A program made the position numbers and the translations under genes. Shown piece by piece: positions 54,474 to 63,927 of a stretch of 64,000 nucleotides of DNA. Below the pieces are notes generated by a model, which made no database searches, was not told where the DNA came from, and was given only the letters and a program-made list of their open reading frames with translations. The DNA is from Desulfosarcina widdelii (GTDB lineage: Bacteria > Desulfobacterota > Desulfobacteria > Desulfobacterales > Desulfosarcinaceae): positions 5,704,001-5,768,000 of the forward strand of contig NZ_AP021875.1 in the NCBI RefSeq assembly GCF_009688965.1, written 5' to 3'. Within the stretch, counting starts at the first letter, position 1, and every line of letters begins with the position of its first letter.

Positions 54474-55637
54474 ATGTATTTATATATTTCTAAAAAAGAT
54501 ATAGAGTGTTTAATACCATCATCGGTGCTCCTATTTGAAGATCAGCATGGAAAAACAAGCCTGCCTAACTCCATTCCTATACCGGATATCATAATTAAAA
54601 AGTCCAAGGCCTTTAGTGTACCTGAGTTTTTAAAAACCATGGTAGAATCAGTTCGAGAGGCTGACGAGAAGCATCATGTCCGTAGCATGAAAGTCTTTAT
54701 AACGAAAGAGGCAATTGATTTACAATCGGAAGCAATTGTAAATTCAATTGTAAGCCTATTGAACGAGGATATAAACTTTACCGATTATTGTCTGGCTATA
54801 CTTTTGAAACCAGACAAACATTTTCTACGCGAATTAATTTTTGTAATCGAGGATAGACAACTTAGGGATGCAGTTCGAAGAAAACTTTCGCGAAAAAAGG
54901 ATTGGTCAAAGTTCAGGAAACTTACCTTTGTTCTGGATTGTCTTGATTTGGACCTTGATCGCAATGCCATTTGCAAAAGGCATTTTATTCATCAAAGCGC
55001 CTATCCGAAATATCTCAAGAACTTTAGTAAAGAATGTGAGCAGGAACTATGCAAGCGGCTGCGGAATATTCAAACCGATCAATATGGAAAAGAGGTGGCA
55101 ATACTTTTTAGCAAATCTAAAAGGCTTCAAGTTTCGATCGCCGTGTTAAAGAATGCTCACCGAAAAGGTTTTTTCTTGGAGTCATATTCAGCTGATTTTC
55201 AATTGTCCCATGTCATCAAAGATCTTGAAAGTTTGGCTGCAGCGCTCGATTATTACGGTCGGCTTTTTCCATACATCACCCACTTAGTTCCAGACAGGAA
55301 ATTAAATGACTTACATCCAAATAGAAAATCTTCATCAAAAGCACAGCGGTTAAAAGGAAACAATAAACCCGCTCGTTTAACCATATCGGAACTAAAAAAA
55401 GAGGTTGGCAATGATTATGCTTATTTATTGAAACTGATTCAGAAGATCCAATTGCTGAAAGGTTCTATATTTCCGATATCGAAACTGCGAGATTTTTGGC
55501 CATTCGATTATTGGGACCAAGTTTTTTCAGAAAAAGCGCCTGCTCACGAAATAACTCTCGAAATACTAAGTGATCATTATGACGTCGGCATGGACCGGTT
55601 GCGCCAGGTCCTCACCAAATCACCAAGGTGTAAGTAA
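54474..55637 (+). CDS. Hypothetical protein, unknown family
   Basis: 387 residues from the ATG at 54474; no ribosome binding site is directly in front. Composition is Lys/Leu/Ser-rich and helical (LFEDQHGKTSLPNSIPIPDI, SVREADEKHHVRSMKVFITK, KNFSKECEQELCKRLRNIQT). No membrane segments, catalytic motif or repeats recognised. The DNA is more AT-rich than the kinase operon, consistent with separate acquisition. It lies between an integrase-core remnant and the island integrase genes. Confidence 0.5.
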   Translation: MYLYISKKDIECLIPSSVLLFEDQHGKTSLPNSIPIPDIIIKKSKAFSVPEFLKTMVESVREADEKHHVRSMKVFITKEAIDLQSEAIVNSIVSLLNEDINFTDYCLAILLKPDKHFLRELIFVIEDRQLRDAVRRKLSRKKDWSKFRKLTFVLDCLDLDLDRNAICKRHFIHQSAYPKYLKNFSKECEQELCKRLRNIQTDQYGKEVAILFSKSKRLQVSIAVLKNAHRKGFFLESYSADFQLSHVIKDLESLAAALDYYGRLFPYITHLVPDRKLNDLHPNRKSSSKAQRLKGNNKPARLTISELKKEVGNDYAYLLKLIQKIQLLKGSIFPISKLRDFWPFDYWDQVFSEKAPAHEITLEILSDHYDVGMDRLRQVLTKSPRCK

Positions 55638-56077
55638 GAGCCTTCAATAAGTTAAAATTATCCTACGCGTCGACAGCAGCACTCTCCCTAAATCCATTAA
55701 TCATGGGTGGTACCTCGCCGTTCATTTTTCCACGCATTAGACACGCCGCAGACCCCGATTTAAAAAATACTGTGTAATCTGAGCCTGCGTTACAGACTAT
55801 TCAACGTCTTTAAAAAGCAAAGTACATCATTCTTTTTCAAATTATATAAGCCTATTGCGCGCTTAATTTTGTAACTGTAGCTTTAGAGCAAAGTTAACCG
55901 TTTCTTATGTTGGGATTCGCAAAATCAATAACAAAACGTTGGAATGGATCATTAAAATTAGCCTCACCAATTAAAATTTTGTGTGGTGGGGCATAGATTG
56001 GGCATGGGCCGCCGTTTTGGCAATCCGAAAAATCAGTAGGAGAGATCCCATGCTCAAAAATAAATGCAGGTACAGCC
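55638..56077. other. Intergenic region with a possible small minus-strand gene
   Basis: A 61-codon minus-strand frame (56079-55894: MAVPAFIFEHGISPTDFSDC then NGGPCPIYAPPHKILIGEAN) is protein-like but lacks a ribosome binding site and overlaps the start of the gene on the other strand. Nothing else seen. Confidence 0.3.
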
Positions 56078-56440
56078 ATGTACTCAGTATTTAATCGAAC
56101 CGATGAATTGACTTACATAGTTTCAAAGAAAGATCTCAGAATATTCCAGAATTCTGTTTTCAGGAGAGCGCAAACACAAAAGGATCGTCCGGGAAAGATC
56201 CGAAAGCCGGTGCAGGTTGTGATCAACGGTGAATTCTTCATATTCAACAGGAAGCAGTGGAACAAGAGCAGACTATTGGCACTGGATTTCTTGAGATTTT
56301 GTGATGGCCTACCTTCTTTATACCGGTGGGAGCGAAAAACGCGGCACAATATACTGAAAAGGCAATCAAAGCTAAGAAATCAACGCATCATCAATGATGC
56401 CAATGCTATCGGCGAGTCAAACCCCTTTGAGAGATATTAA
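56078..56440 (+). CDS. Hypothetical basic protein near the island end
   Basis: 120 residues, rich in Arg and Lys (FRRAQTQKDRPGKIRKPVQV, WNKSRLLALDFLRFCDG, NILKRQSKLRNQRIIND). No family recognised. Only a weak AGG upstream. It is 47 bp before the excisionase-like gene and on the same strand, so it may belong to the island's replication or transfer module. Confidence 0.5.
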   Translation: MYSVFNRTDELTYIVSKKDLRIFQNSVFRRAQTQKDRPGKIRKPVQVVINGEFFIFNRKQWNKSRLLALDFLRFCDGLPSLYRWERKTRHNILKRQSKLRNQRIINDANAIGESNPFERY

Positions 56441-56486
56441 ATATGGCTTTGCAGCCGGTATGTTCATCGTTTTTTGATATTCACTT

Positions 56487-56786
56487 ATGGACAACCCCAA
56501 AAAAACACAACCGCCGTTTGAACTGCTGACAATGGATGAGTACGCAAGACGTCTGCAGGTGGGAAGGACAACCATTTTTGAATGGAAAAGCAGCGGCAAG
56601 CTCATTCCCCAGCAGCACTTCATTCAAAAAGGACGGGTGATCCGTTTTATCTGGGAGCTTGAGACCATCAGATCGTTGCACGAAATTGACACCCCCGATT
56701 CCGAAGACGTGAAGCCGGCATCTGTCTACACGGCTGAAAAGGGGAACTATTCGTCTATAAAGTCCGCAATAGATCTTAACTATTGA
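56487..56786 (+). CDS. Excisionase/MerR-like helix-turn-helix protein
   Basis: 99 residues with TMDEYARRLQVGRTTIFEWKSS, an excisionase/MerR-type helix-turn-helix, then GKLIPQQHFIQKGRVIRFIWE and ELETIRSLHE. Such small proteins (DNA-binding domain of the HTH_17 type) act as recombination directionality factors. The gene is directly upstream of the integrase, with the frames almost touching, which fits an Xis role. Confidence 0.75.
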   Translation: MDNPKKTQPPFELLTMDEYARRLQVGRTTIFEWKSSGKLIPQQHFIQKGRVIRFIWELETIRSLHEIDTPDSEDVKPASVYTAEKGNYSSIKSAIDLNY

Positions 56787-56863
56787 ATAATGCAGGATAT
56801 TCTTGTATACTATTTGTTACGGACCGTCAGACAGGAAGGGGGGATGTGTATAGGGAGATTACA

Positions 56864-58099
56864 ATGGCGACCATTTTAAATTTTGATAAAACCCACTCGA
56901 TGGCAACCGAAAGGAAATCGGGGGTGCTCAACAAGCCCGGGTCCAAAAAATTATACACGGACCTCAGGTATCACGGGCAACGAATCGTCAAATCGTCCGG
57001 ATTGGATGATACGCCTGAAAACCGGCAAACGCTTTACGAGTGGGTGGACCGGCAAAAGGAAAAAATTGCCAGCGGAACGTTTGTATTTGCAAAGGCTTTT
57101 CCTGGTGCTTCTGCAAAAGAAAAAGCCTTTTATGCACAGCTTGAGGGTCGGGATTACAGTCCGGAACCGGAAAATGTATTGTTTGGGGATTATGTCGCAA
57201 ACTGGAAAGAAAGATTCATAGGGGATTGCAATTCCGTAACAAAAAAAAGAGATTATGAGCAGATCATCGAATATTGGCTGGTTCCCCATTTTGGTAACCG
57301 TACTTTTTTCCAACTAACCGGTGTTGCGCTGAAGGAGTTTATCCAAACCCTGGTTTTTAAGGATGGGAAGAAGCAAGGCCAACCTTTGTCAGGGTCAAGG
57401 ATCCGCAACATCATGATTCCCTTGCGGACCATCTGGGATGATGCCTGTGAGGAACATCGCTGGAATCTCTCCGACCCCTTTGTTTATTTGAAAAAATACT
57501 TGCCCGCTAGGTCAAAAAAACATCCTGAGGTTTTCCGTTTTGACGAATGGGTGCGGGTTATGGATCAAATTGACCCGTATTATGGACCTATCGCCGAAAC
57601 GATGATTATGACCGGCATGATAGGCTCGGAGATGGCGGGGCTTCGCAAGGAAGATATTCATCAAGATCGTATTGTCATTCAGAACTCCATCGTCAGGAAT
57701 TTTGAGAAGTCTGATCTTAAGAACGAATATCGAAAACGAAGTCTGCCGATTACCGAAACCCTGCGCAGGCGTCTTGATGCTGTACTCAGCAGGTCGAACG
57801 GGGACTATGTGTTTACGATGAAAAGTGGCCGGAATTTTGATGTTGATTCGTTTCGTAAAAACCCCTGGACCTCGGCTTTTGAGAAAGCCGGTATCGCCTA
57901 CAAAGTGCCATACACCACGCGGCACAGCTTTGCGGCATGGTCTTTGACCATCGGCGTTGATATCGGGCGGTTGGAGAAGTTAATGGGTCATGCCTCAAAA
58001 CAGATGCTTTACGAAGTCTACGGAAAATACCGAGAGGGTCTTGAGACGGACGCGGGGAAGATTTTGGATTACTTTGGCAAAGATTTTAAAAGGTTATGA
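56864..58099 (+). CDS. int: Tyrosine recombinase (island/phage integrase)
   Basis: 411 residues from the ATG at 56864 (GGGAG upstream; the frame is open back to a TTG at 56783). N-terminal arm-binding and SAM-like parts (LFGDYVANWKERF, EQIIEYWLVPHFGNRTFF) lead into the catalytic domain: R in MAGLRKEDIHQD, YTTRHSFAAW (Arg of the conserved box), LEKLMGHASKQ and the nucleophile tyrosine in MLYEVYGKYRE. The first histidine of the usual HxxR is T here. It ends 98 bp from the ssrA 3' end, the likely attachment site. Confidence 0.9.
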   Translation: MATILNFDKTHSMATERKSGVLNKPGSKKLYTDLRYHGQRIVKSSGLDDTPENRQTLYEWVDRQKEKIASGTFVFAKAFPGASAKEKAFYAQLEGRDYSPEPENVLFGDYVANWKERFIGDCNSVTKKRDYEQIIEYWLVPHFGNRTFFQLTGVALKEFIQTLVFKDGKKQGQPLSGSRIRNIMIPLRTIWDDACEEHRWNLSDPFVYLKKYLPARSKKHPEVFRFDEWVRVMDQIDPYYGPIAETMIMTGMIGSEMAGLRKEDIHQDRIVIQNSIVRNFEKSDLKNEYRKRSLPITETLRRRLDAVLSRSNGDYVFTMKSGRNFDVDSFRKNPWTSAFEKAGIAYKVPYTTRHSFAAWSLTIGVDIGRLEKLMGHASKQMLYEVYGKYREGLETDAGKILDYFGKDFKRL

Positions 58100-58197
58100 G
58101 GACCCACCACCCAATCTTTCACCAAAAGCATGGTGAAAGTTATGGTGAAAGTCGCACGGTATAGATGGTTAAGAAGTTGATATTAATGACAAAAAAG

Positions 58198-58550
58198 TGG
58201 TGGAGGCGGCGGGAGTCGAACCCGCGTCCGAAAATATTCCACACAAATCTCTACATGCTTATCCTGATCTCTAAGTATCGCCTCTGCCAGTCTCCATCAG
58301 GCAGGGTACTGCAAAGGCTATCCTGCTAAGAGTTCGCCGCTGCTGTAGCAGGCATTCAGCAGTGGCTATCCCACTAGTCGACGCTCTATCCAAGTCCGCG
58401 GGAAAAACGAGGTAGAACGGTAGCACTAAGCTGCTACGGCGTAGTTATAATCGTCTGCGATTATGTTTAGGTCCCGCCAGTTTTACGAGTTGACAGGAAC
58501 TCGGCATGCAATCGGTGCTTCTTTATCCCCGTCGAAGCCGTTTCGCCCCC
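58198..58550 (-). ncRNA. ssrA: Transfer-messenger RNA
   Basis: The minus strand begins GGGGGCGAAACGGCTTCGAC, ends with the tRNA-like GGACGCGGGTTCGACTCCCG and CCGCCTCCACCA, and the acceptor ends pair. A resume frame reads ADDYNYAVAA followed by TAG, a normal tmRNA tag of 10 residues ending in AVAA. It rescues stalled ribosomes. The integrase gene lies just downstream of its 3' end. Confidence 0.95.
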
Positions 58551-58755
58551 AATTTGTTAAAGAACAATTTGAATGTATATTAATTCACGGGCAGGGCAAT
58601 GTCAATTCAAACAGGTCATCGAAACCGGGGGGCCGTATTTGGGAATCTGAAGGTTTGACAAGTGTTTCCAAATTTTTAGCGATCAGTCGTCAGTGATCGG
58701 TGAACGGTTGCTGCGCGGGCCGGGGCCATATCCTTTTTGATTCCCCCCTCACCCT

Positions 58756-58860
58756 GTCCCTCTCCCCCAGGGGGGCGAGGGGACGCACGCCAACACTTAC
58801 TTCGGACGGCCTGGAAATGAATCCCTGGATCCCGGATCTTCGCTGCGCTGCGTCCGGGAT
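58756..58860. repeat. Two intergenic hairpin repeats (REP-like)
   Basis: GTCCCTCTCCCCC (58756-58768) faces GGGGGGCGAGGGGAC (58770-58784) in one hairpin. A second, ATCCCGGA (58829-58836) and TCCGGGAT (58853-58860), with a GCTGCGCTGCG-type loop, follows. Both forms are frequent intergenic palindromes in such genomes. Confidence 0.5.
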
Positions 58861-58882
58861 GACGAGACCGGGTAATGCAAAA

Positions 58883-58920
58883 CGCCCCTGAAAGCCCTTC
58901 GATAAATGGTTTCAGGGGCG
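58883..58920 (-). terminator. Strong hairpin downstream of the liv operon
   Basis: CGCCCCTGAAA (58883-58893) pairs exactly with TTTCAGGGGCG (58910-58920), an 11-bp stem, 75 bp beyond the livF stop. On the minus strand it is followed by a short T-rich stretch (TTTTGCATT), so it probably ends the operon transcript. Confidence 0.65.
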
Positions 58921-58995
58921 CTGCAAAATTTTTTGGTCGTGGTATCTTTAAACGCAGATATTGGCTGGAATGGGACGTTTTGGAATAGGTCGCGG

Positions 58996-59718
58996 TTATT
59001 CGCCCAGATAAGCCTTCCGAATTTCCGGATTATCCATCAATTTCTTGGCATCATCCTCCAGGGTGATGTTGCCGGTCTCCAGCACGTACCCCCGCGAGGC
59101 GGCCTGCAAAGCAAGGTTAGCGTTCTGCTCCACCAGCAGGATGGTCGTGCCGTCTTTTTTGTTGACGTCCGTGATGATATCGAAAATCTGCTGCACGATC
59201 AGCGGGGCCAGCCCCAGCGAGGGCTCGTCCAGCAAAAGCATCTTGGGGCGGCCCATCAGGGCCCGGGCGATGGCCAGCATCTGCTGCTCCCCGCCGGAAA
59301 GGGTGCCGCCATGCTGTTTATGGCGGTCTTTCAGGATGGGAAACAGATCGTAGACATATTGCCGGTCCTTTTCGATTTCCTGATTGTCCTTGCGGAAAAA
59401 GGCCCCCAGGGTCAGGTTCTCGTCCACGCTCAGACGCGGGAAGATGCGCCGGCCTTCGGGAACCTGGCAGAGCCCGGCTTCAGGTAGGGCTTCGGCGGCC
59501 GTGCCGTGAATAGCCTTGCCGTTGTACCAGATTTCGCCTTCGTCGATGGGAATGACGCAGCAGGTGGTCATCAGGGTGGTGGATTTGCCGGCACCGTTGG
59601 CACCGATAATGGCCACGATTTCCCCCGGGTAGACCTTGAGCGAGATTCCCTTGAGGGCCTTGATGCTGCCGTAGCTGGAATAGACGTTTTTCAGTTCGAG
59701 AATCGGTTGATCGGCCAT
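58996..59718 (-). CDS. livF: Branched-chain amino-acid-type ABC transporter ATPase
   Basis: 240 residues. Walker A GANGAGKSTTLMT, signature LSGGEQQMLAIARALM, Walker B LLLDEPSLGLAPLI, H-loop LLVEQNA, in LivF order. Starts one base after the livM stop. Forms the ATPase pair with LivG for high-affinity uptake of branched-chain or related compounds. The actual substrate is unknown; in this phylum such clusters also serve aromatic and other amino-acid-like ligands. Confidence 0.95.
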   Translation of the reverse strand: MADQPILELKNVYSSYGSIKALKGISLKVYPGEIVAIIGANGAGKSTTLMTTCCVIPIDEGEIWYNGKAIHGTAAEALPEAGLCQVPEGRRIFPRLSVDENLTLGAFFRKDNQEIEKDRQYVYDLFPILKDRHKQHGGTLSGGEQQMLAIARALMGRPKMLLLDEPSLGLAPLIVQQIFDIITDVNKKDGTTILLVEQNANLALQAASRGYVLETGNITLEDDAKKLMDNPEIRKAYLGE

Positions 59719-60948
59719 CTATCCCTCCTCCTCTTCGCCCCGTTTGCCCATCCGCTTGGCCGGGATGAGGCCGGCGGGCCTGAACAGCATCATCACCACC
59801 ATGGACATACCGAAGACCAGCATGCGGTAGGTCTCGAATTCGCGGAAGACTTCGGGCAGCACGATCAGAGCCGCGGCCCCCAGCATAACACCGGGGATGG
59901 AGCCCATGCCGCCCAGAACCACCATGCTCAGCACCATGGCCGATTCCAAAAAGGTGAAACTTTCGGGGCTGACAAAACGCATGCGGGCGCAGAAGAAGGC
60001 CCCGGCCAGACCGGCGAAAAGTGCGCCCATGGCATATGCCAGCAGCTTGAGCATAAAGGTGTTGACGCCCATCAACTCGGCGGCGGTTTCATCCTCGCGG
60101 ATGGATTCCCAGGCCCGTCCGATTCTGGAAAAGTTCAGGTTTCTGACGGAAATCATGGTGATGATCGCCAGTGCCAGGGCAATGTAATAGAGGTAATGCA
60201 GCTTCTTAAGATAAAACATTTCGAAGGAAAAGCCGCCTTCGAAACTGGGAATCAGGATGCTGGGTGCCTTGACGCCCAACAGGCCATTGGGGCCGTTGGT
60301 CAGTTCCATCCAGTTATTGAGCAGGATGCGCACGATTTCCCCGAAGCCCAACGTCACGATGGCCAGGTAGTCGCCGCGCATGCGCAGGGTGGGATAGCCG
60401 ATGATGCACCCGGCGACCAAGGCCAGGGTGGCCGCGAAAGGCAGGCAGATCCAGAAGGACATCCCGTAGTGCAGGTTCAGCAGGGCGTAGGTGTAAGCCC
60501 CCACACCGTAGAAGGCGATGTACCCCAGGTCCAGCATGCCGGCCAGCCCGATGACGATGTTCAATCCCAATCCCAGACAGATGTAAATCAGTACGTTGGT
60601 GGCCACATCCTGGGCATAGCGTCCGGTAAATTGCGGGTATGCCAGGGCGACAACCAGCAGAATCCCGAGCCATACCCAGGTGGGAACTTTTTGCGAGGCT
60701 TTTGCAAAAAGGGATTGACGAATGTTGCCCAGCGGCGTGCTGACAATTTCCAGACTGCCGCTTTTGTTCATCAGATACAACAGCAGGCAGATGGTGAGGC
60801 CAACGGCGATGTATAGCCAGACCTCGAACGTATTGGCAAAGGAGAGGGTCCCGTCGGGGTGAATCCCCATTAGAGGCCATAGAAGGCCCAGCAGCCACAG
60901 CAGGCCGATGGTGTAAGGCTTCCAGACTTTTTTAAACTCTTGTATCAT
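59719..60948 (-). CDS. livM: Branched-chain amino-acid-type ABC transporter permease LivM
   Basis: 409 residues with about ten membrane segments. The conserved block LGLGLNIVIGLAGMLDLGYIAFYGVGAYTYALLN and the LivM signature GRAWESIREDETAAELMGVN are clear. An extra hydrophobic N-terminal part (residues 1-100) precedes the permease core, as in other LivM. Its start overlaps the livH end by 17 bp. Confidence 0.94.
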   Translation of the reverse strand: MIQEFKKVWKPYTIGLLWLLGLLWPLMGIHPDGTLSFANTFEVWLYIAVGLTICLLLYLMNKSGSLEIVSTPLGNIRQSLFAKASQKVPTWVWLGILLVVALAYPQFTGRYAQDVATNVLIYICLGLGLNIVIGLAGMLDLGYIAFYGVGAYTYALLNLHYGMSFWICLPFAATLALVAGCIIGYPTLRMRGDYLAIVTLGFGEIVRILLNNWMELTNGPNGLLGVKAPSILIPSFEGGFSFEMFYLKKLHYLYYIALALAIITMISVRNLNFSRIGRAWESIREDETAAELMGVNTFMLKLLAYAMGALFAGLAGAFFCARMRFVSPESFTFLESAMVLSMVVLGGMGSIPGVMLGAAALIVLPEVFREFETYRMLVFGMSMVVMMLFRPAGLIPAKRMGKRGEEEEG

Positions 60949-61843
60949 CGATATTCTCGCCCATGATTCCAGTCGGTTTGAAGTAGAGCACGGAGATCAG
61001 GATAATAAAGGCAAACACATCTTTGTATTGACCGGATATGTAGCCGGCTCCGAAAATCTCCACCATGCCGATGATCAATCCCCCCAGCATAGCTCCGGTG
61101 ATGTTGCCGATGCCGCCCAGTACGGCTGCGGCAAAGGCCTTGATGCCGGGTAGAAAGCCCATGTCGTAGCGCACAGATCCATAATAAAGGCCCACCATGA
61201 TGCCGGCGGCGGCAGCCAGGCCGGCGCCGATGGCAAAGGTCAAAGAGATGATCCGATTGGCGCTGATGGAAACCAGGCTGCTCATGATCTTGTCCTGAGC
61301 GGTGGCTCGCATGGCCATGCCCACCTTGGTCTTGAACACCAGAAGGTTGAGCACGATCAGCAAAAAAATGGTCAGGCCTACGATCATCATTTGCAGGTAG
61401 CTGATGGTGACCATTCCGAAATCAAGACCGCCCTGGAATAGTTCGCTGGGGTAGGCCTTATCGTAGACGCCCTGGGTCAGCATCAGTCCGTTGGAGAGAA
61501 AAATGGACATACCCAGGGCCGAGAGCAGGACGGCTAGCCGGGATTGCCTGCGCAGGGGCTTGTAAGCCACCTTTTCGACGCCCATGGCAAGAAAGGCACA
61601 ATAGACCATGGTGAGTACAAAAGCCCCGGTCAGGCACAAAATGGGGTAGCTTTCCATGTACCCGTTGCCGGCAAAGTAGCTGAGCAGGATTACCCCGACA
61701 TAACCGCCGGCGGCAAAAAATTCACCGTGGGCGAAGTTGATCAGTTGGATGACGCCGTACACCATGGTGTACCCCAACGCGATCAGGGCATAGAGCCCCC
61801 CCAGGGTGATTCCGTTGATCAATTGCTGAATGAAGTATTCCAT
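60932..61843 (-). CDS. livH: Branched-chain amino-acid-type ABC transporter permease LivH
   Basis: 303 residues with eight or so membrane segments. Begins FIQQLINGITLGGLYALIALGYTMVYGVIQLINFAHGE, the LivH N-terminal signature, and has ATAQDKIMSSLVSIS with the conserved R-x-T-AQD region and KAFAAAVLGGIGNITGAMLGG. It pairs with LivM in the membrane. Confidence 0.95.
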   Translation of the reverse strand: MEYFIQQLINGITLGGLYALIALGYTMVYGVIQLINFAHGEFFAAGGYVGVILLSYFAGNGYMESYPILCLTGAFVLTMVYCAFLAMGVEKVAYKPLRRQSRLAVLLSALGMSIFLSNGLMLTQGVYDKAYPSELFQGGLDFGMVTISYLQMMIVGLTIFLLIVLNLLVFKTKVGMAMRATAQDKIMSSLVSISANRIISLTFAIGAGLAAAAGIMVGLYYGSVRYDMGFLPGIKAFAAAVLGGIGNITGAMLGGLIIGMVEIFGAGYISGQYKDVFAFIILISVLYFKPTGIMGENIDDTRV

Positions 61844-61951
61844 AGAAATCGCTTTTTACTTGAGCGGAACGTTTGCGTTGAAGCCGGATACGACCCGGCA
61901 ACGATGACTGCCCTGCCTAAAAAGGCAGGGCAGTCGATTCGGTATCCCTAT

Positions 61952-63088
61952 TTACTTCAACAGGCCCTTTTCAGGAGACCAGTAGGGAACGAACTTATCG
62001 CCAACGACTTTATAGGCGATGTAGGACGAGCCGGAGTCTCCGTTGGCCTTAAATTTGACGTGTTTTGCCACGCCGGGGAAGTCCAGCTTCATAATCTCGG
62101 CTTTAACTTTGGCTGAATCGGTAGAACCGGCGGCCTTGATAGCCTTGAGCAGCACGGTGGCCGCGTCATAGGCGTAGGTTGCGTAGGCGGCGATGGGGCC
62201 GTATTTGGGTACATAACGCTTTTCAAAGGCCTTGTACTCGGGGGTGGTGGTGTCGGTGAAGCCGTAGGTCAGGTAAACGCCATTGGCTGCTTCCTTGGCC
62301 ACTTCCATATACTTGGGCTGAAATACCGCGTCCTGGGTGACGATCTGAGACTCAAGCCCCATGCGTTTGGCTTGCAGCGTCATCAGGGCGGCAGGAGAAA
62401 AGCCCTGGAGAGACATGTAGAAGATGTCCGCATTGGCGGCTTTCGCCTTGGTCAGCACGGCGGAGAAATCCTTGTCGCCCTGGTTGACGTGGTCGTGCTC
62501 GACGACCTTGATGCCCAGTTCCTTGGCGGATTTGGAAACGCCGTCTGCCAGCCCCTGGGAATAGGTGGTCTTATCATCCACGATGAAGACGGTTTTGGCT
62601 TTCAGCTGATCTTTGAGGAATTGGGCGGCCGCCGGTGCCTGATCGTCGTCACGGCCGCACATGCGGAACATGTAAGGCAGGCCGCGGTCGGTGACTTTTT
62701 CGTTGGTGGAGGCGGGGGTGATCATGATGATGTCTTCCTCATCCAGAGTCTCGGAAGAGGGGATGGTGGAAGAAGAGCAGTAGGCGCCGATGACACCGAC
62801 CACTTCCAGGTTGATCAGCTTGTTGGCGGCGGCCACGGCCTGTTTGGGGTCACAGGCGGTGTCCTGGGGGAACAGTTCGATCTTGTCGTAGCCAGGCATT
62901 CCGCCGGCTTCTTCAAAGACTTCGATGGCGGTCAGCACGCCGTTTTTGATGTCGGTACCGTCAGAAGCATAGGGACCGGTGAGCGGGCTCATGGAACCGA
63001 TTTTCAGGGTTTTCGCGGTTGCCGTTCCCATCAGGAAGGGGACGACCATCAGGCCAAATACCAGTGCAACGAACAGTTTTCTTCTCAT
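61952..63088 (-). CDS. livJ: Periplasmic branched-chain amino-acid-type binding protein
   Basis: 378 residues, signal peptide at residues 1-25 (RRKLFVALVFGLMVVPFLMG then ATA). The mature start TLKIGSMSPLTGPYASDGTD and later VGVIGAYCSSSTIPSSETLDEE with TPASTNEKVT match the LivJ/Peripla_BP_6 family. Ligand identity unknown. Located between the livG and livH genes, a common arrangement in this phylum. Confidence 0.92.
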   Translation of the reverse strand: MRRKLFVALVFGLMVVPFLMGTATAKTLKIGSMSPLTGPYASDGTDIKNGVLTAIEVFEEAGGMPGYDKIELFPQDTACDPKQAVAAANKLINLEVVGVIGAYCSSSTIPSSETLDEEDIIMITPASTNEKVTDRGLPYMFRMCGRDDDQAPAAAQFLKDQLKAKTVFIVDDKTTYSQGLADGVSKSAKELGIKVVEHDHVNQGDKDFSAVLTKAKAANADIFYMSLQGFSPAALMTLQAKRMGLESQIVTQDAVFQPKYMEVAKEAANGVYLTYGFTDTTTPEYKAFEKRYVPKYGPIAAYATYAYDAATVLLKAIKAAGSTDSAKVKAEIMKLDFPGVAKHVKFKANGDSGSSYIAYKVVGDKFVPYWSPEKGLLK

Positions 63089-63116
63089 TTGATGCTCCTC
63101 CTAGTTGTGGTGTTTT

Positions 63117-63881
63117 TTAACTTGCCGGCTGACCGAGGTAGGCCTCGATCACCTGCGGGTTGGACTGAATTTCTTCGGGCGTTCCTTCGGCGATCTTAAC
63201 GCCATGGTCAACACATACAATCCGGTTGCACACGCCCATGACCACTTTCATATCGTGCTCAACCAGCAGCACGTCGATGCCCAGTTCGCAAATGCGTGAG
63301 ATATCCTTCATCAACGCCGAGCTTTCCGAAGGGTTCATGCCGGCGGCCGGTTCGTCGAGCAGGATCACTTTGGGCTGAGAGGCCAGTGCCCTGGCAATCT
63401 CCAGGCGGCGCTGCAGTCCGTATGGCAGGTTGGAGGCTACCGTGTCGGCATAGGCATCCACACCCATGAGTTTGAGCGCGTCCAAAGCCCTGTCGCGGAT
63501 GGACCGCTCTTCCCGGCGCTGGGAGACCGTGCGGAAGATGGCACCCACCACCCCTTTTTTGGAGCGGCAGTGCCGGGCGACCATGGCGTTTTCCACCGCC
63601 GTCATGGCCGAAAACAAACGGATGTTCTGGAAGGTTCGGGCCACGCCTTTGGCGAAAATTTCATGGGGGCGTTTGCCCAGAATGCTTTTGCCCTCAAAAC
63701 GGACATCGCCCTTACTGGCCCTGTAAACGCCGGTGAGCACGTTGAAGACCGTGGTTTTCCCAGCCCCGTTGGGACCGATTAGGCCGACGATTTCTCCGGA
63801 GTTGATGGAAAAGCTCAATTCGGACAGGGCCACGAGGCCTCCGAATCGTACCGTGATGTTGTCCAGTTCTAAATGCGCCAT
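63117..63881 (-). CDS. livG: Branched-chain amino-acid-type ABC transporter ATPase
   Basis: 254 residues. Walker A GPNGAGKTTVFNVLTG, LivG-specific insert FAKGVARTFQNIRLFSAMTAVENAMVARH, signature SNLPYGLQRRLEIARALA, Walker B VILLDEPAAGMNP, H-loop VLLVEHDM. First gene of the livG-J-H-M-F set on the minus strand. Confidence 0.95.
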   Translation of the reverse strand: MAHLELDNITVRFGGLVALSELSFSINSGEIVGLIGPNGAGKTTVFNVLTGVYRASKGDVRFEGKSILGKRPHEIFAKGVARTFQNIRLFSAMTAVENAMVARHCRSKKGVVGAIFRTVSQRREERSIRDRALDALKLMGVDAYADTVASNLPYGLQRRLEIARALASQPKVILLDEPAAGMNPSESSALMKDISRICELGIDVLLVEHDMKVVMGVCNRIVCVDHGVKIAEGTPEEIQSNPQVIEAYLGQPAS

Positions 63882-63927
63882 AACACCTAACCGTTATTCT
63901 TGAATCGTTTTGGACGTTACGACCCGC

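Noticed and set aside
59506..60816. Long plus-strand open frame of 436 codons, rich in His, Gln and Gly
   Set aside because: It is antisense to livF/livM, whose conserved motifs and tight gene spacing make the minus strand the coding one.
62372..63199. Plus-strand open frame of 275 codons
   Set aside because: Antisense to livJ and livG, and it crosses their boundary without a start site.
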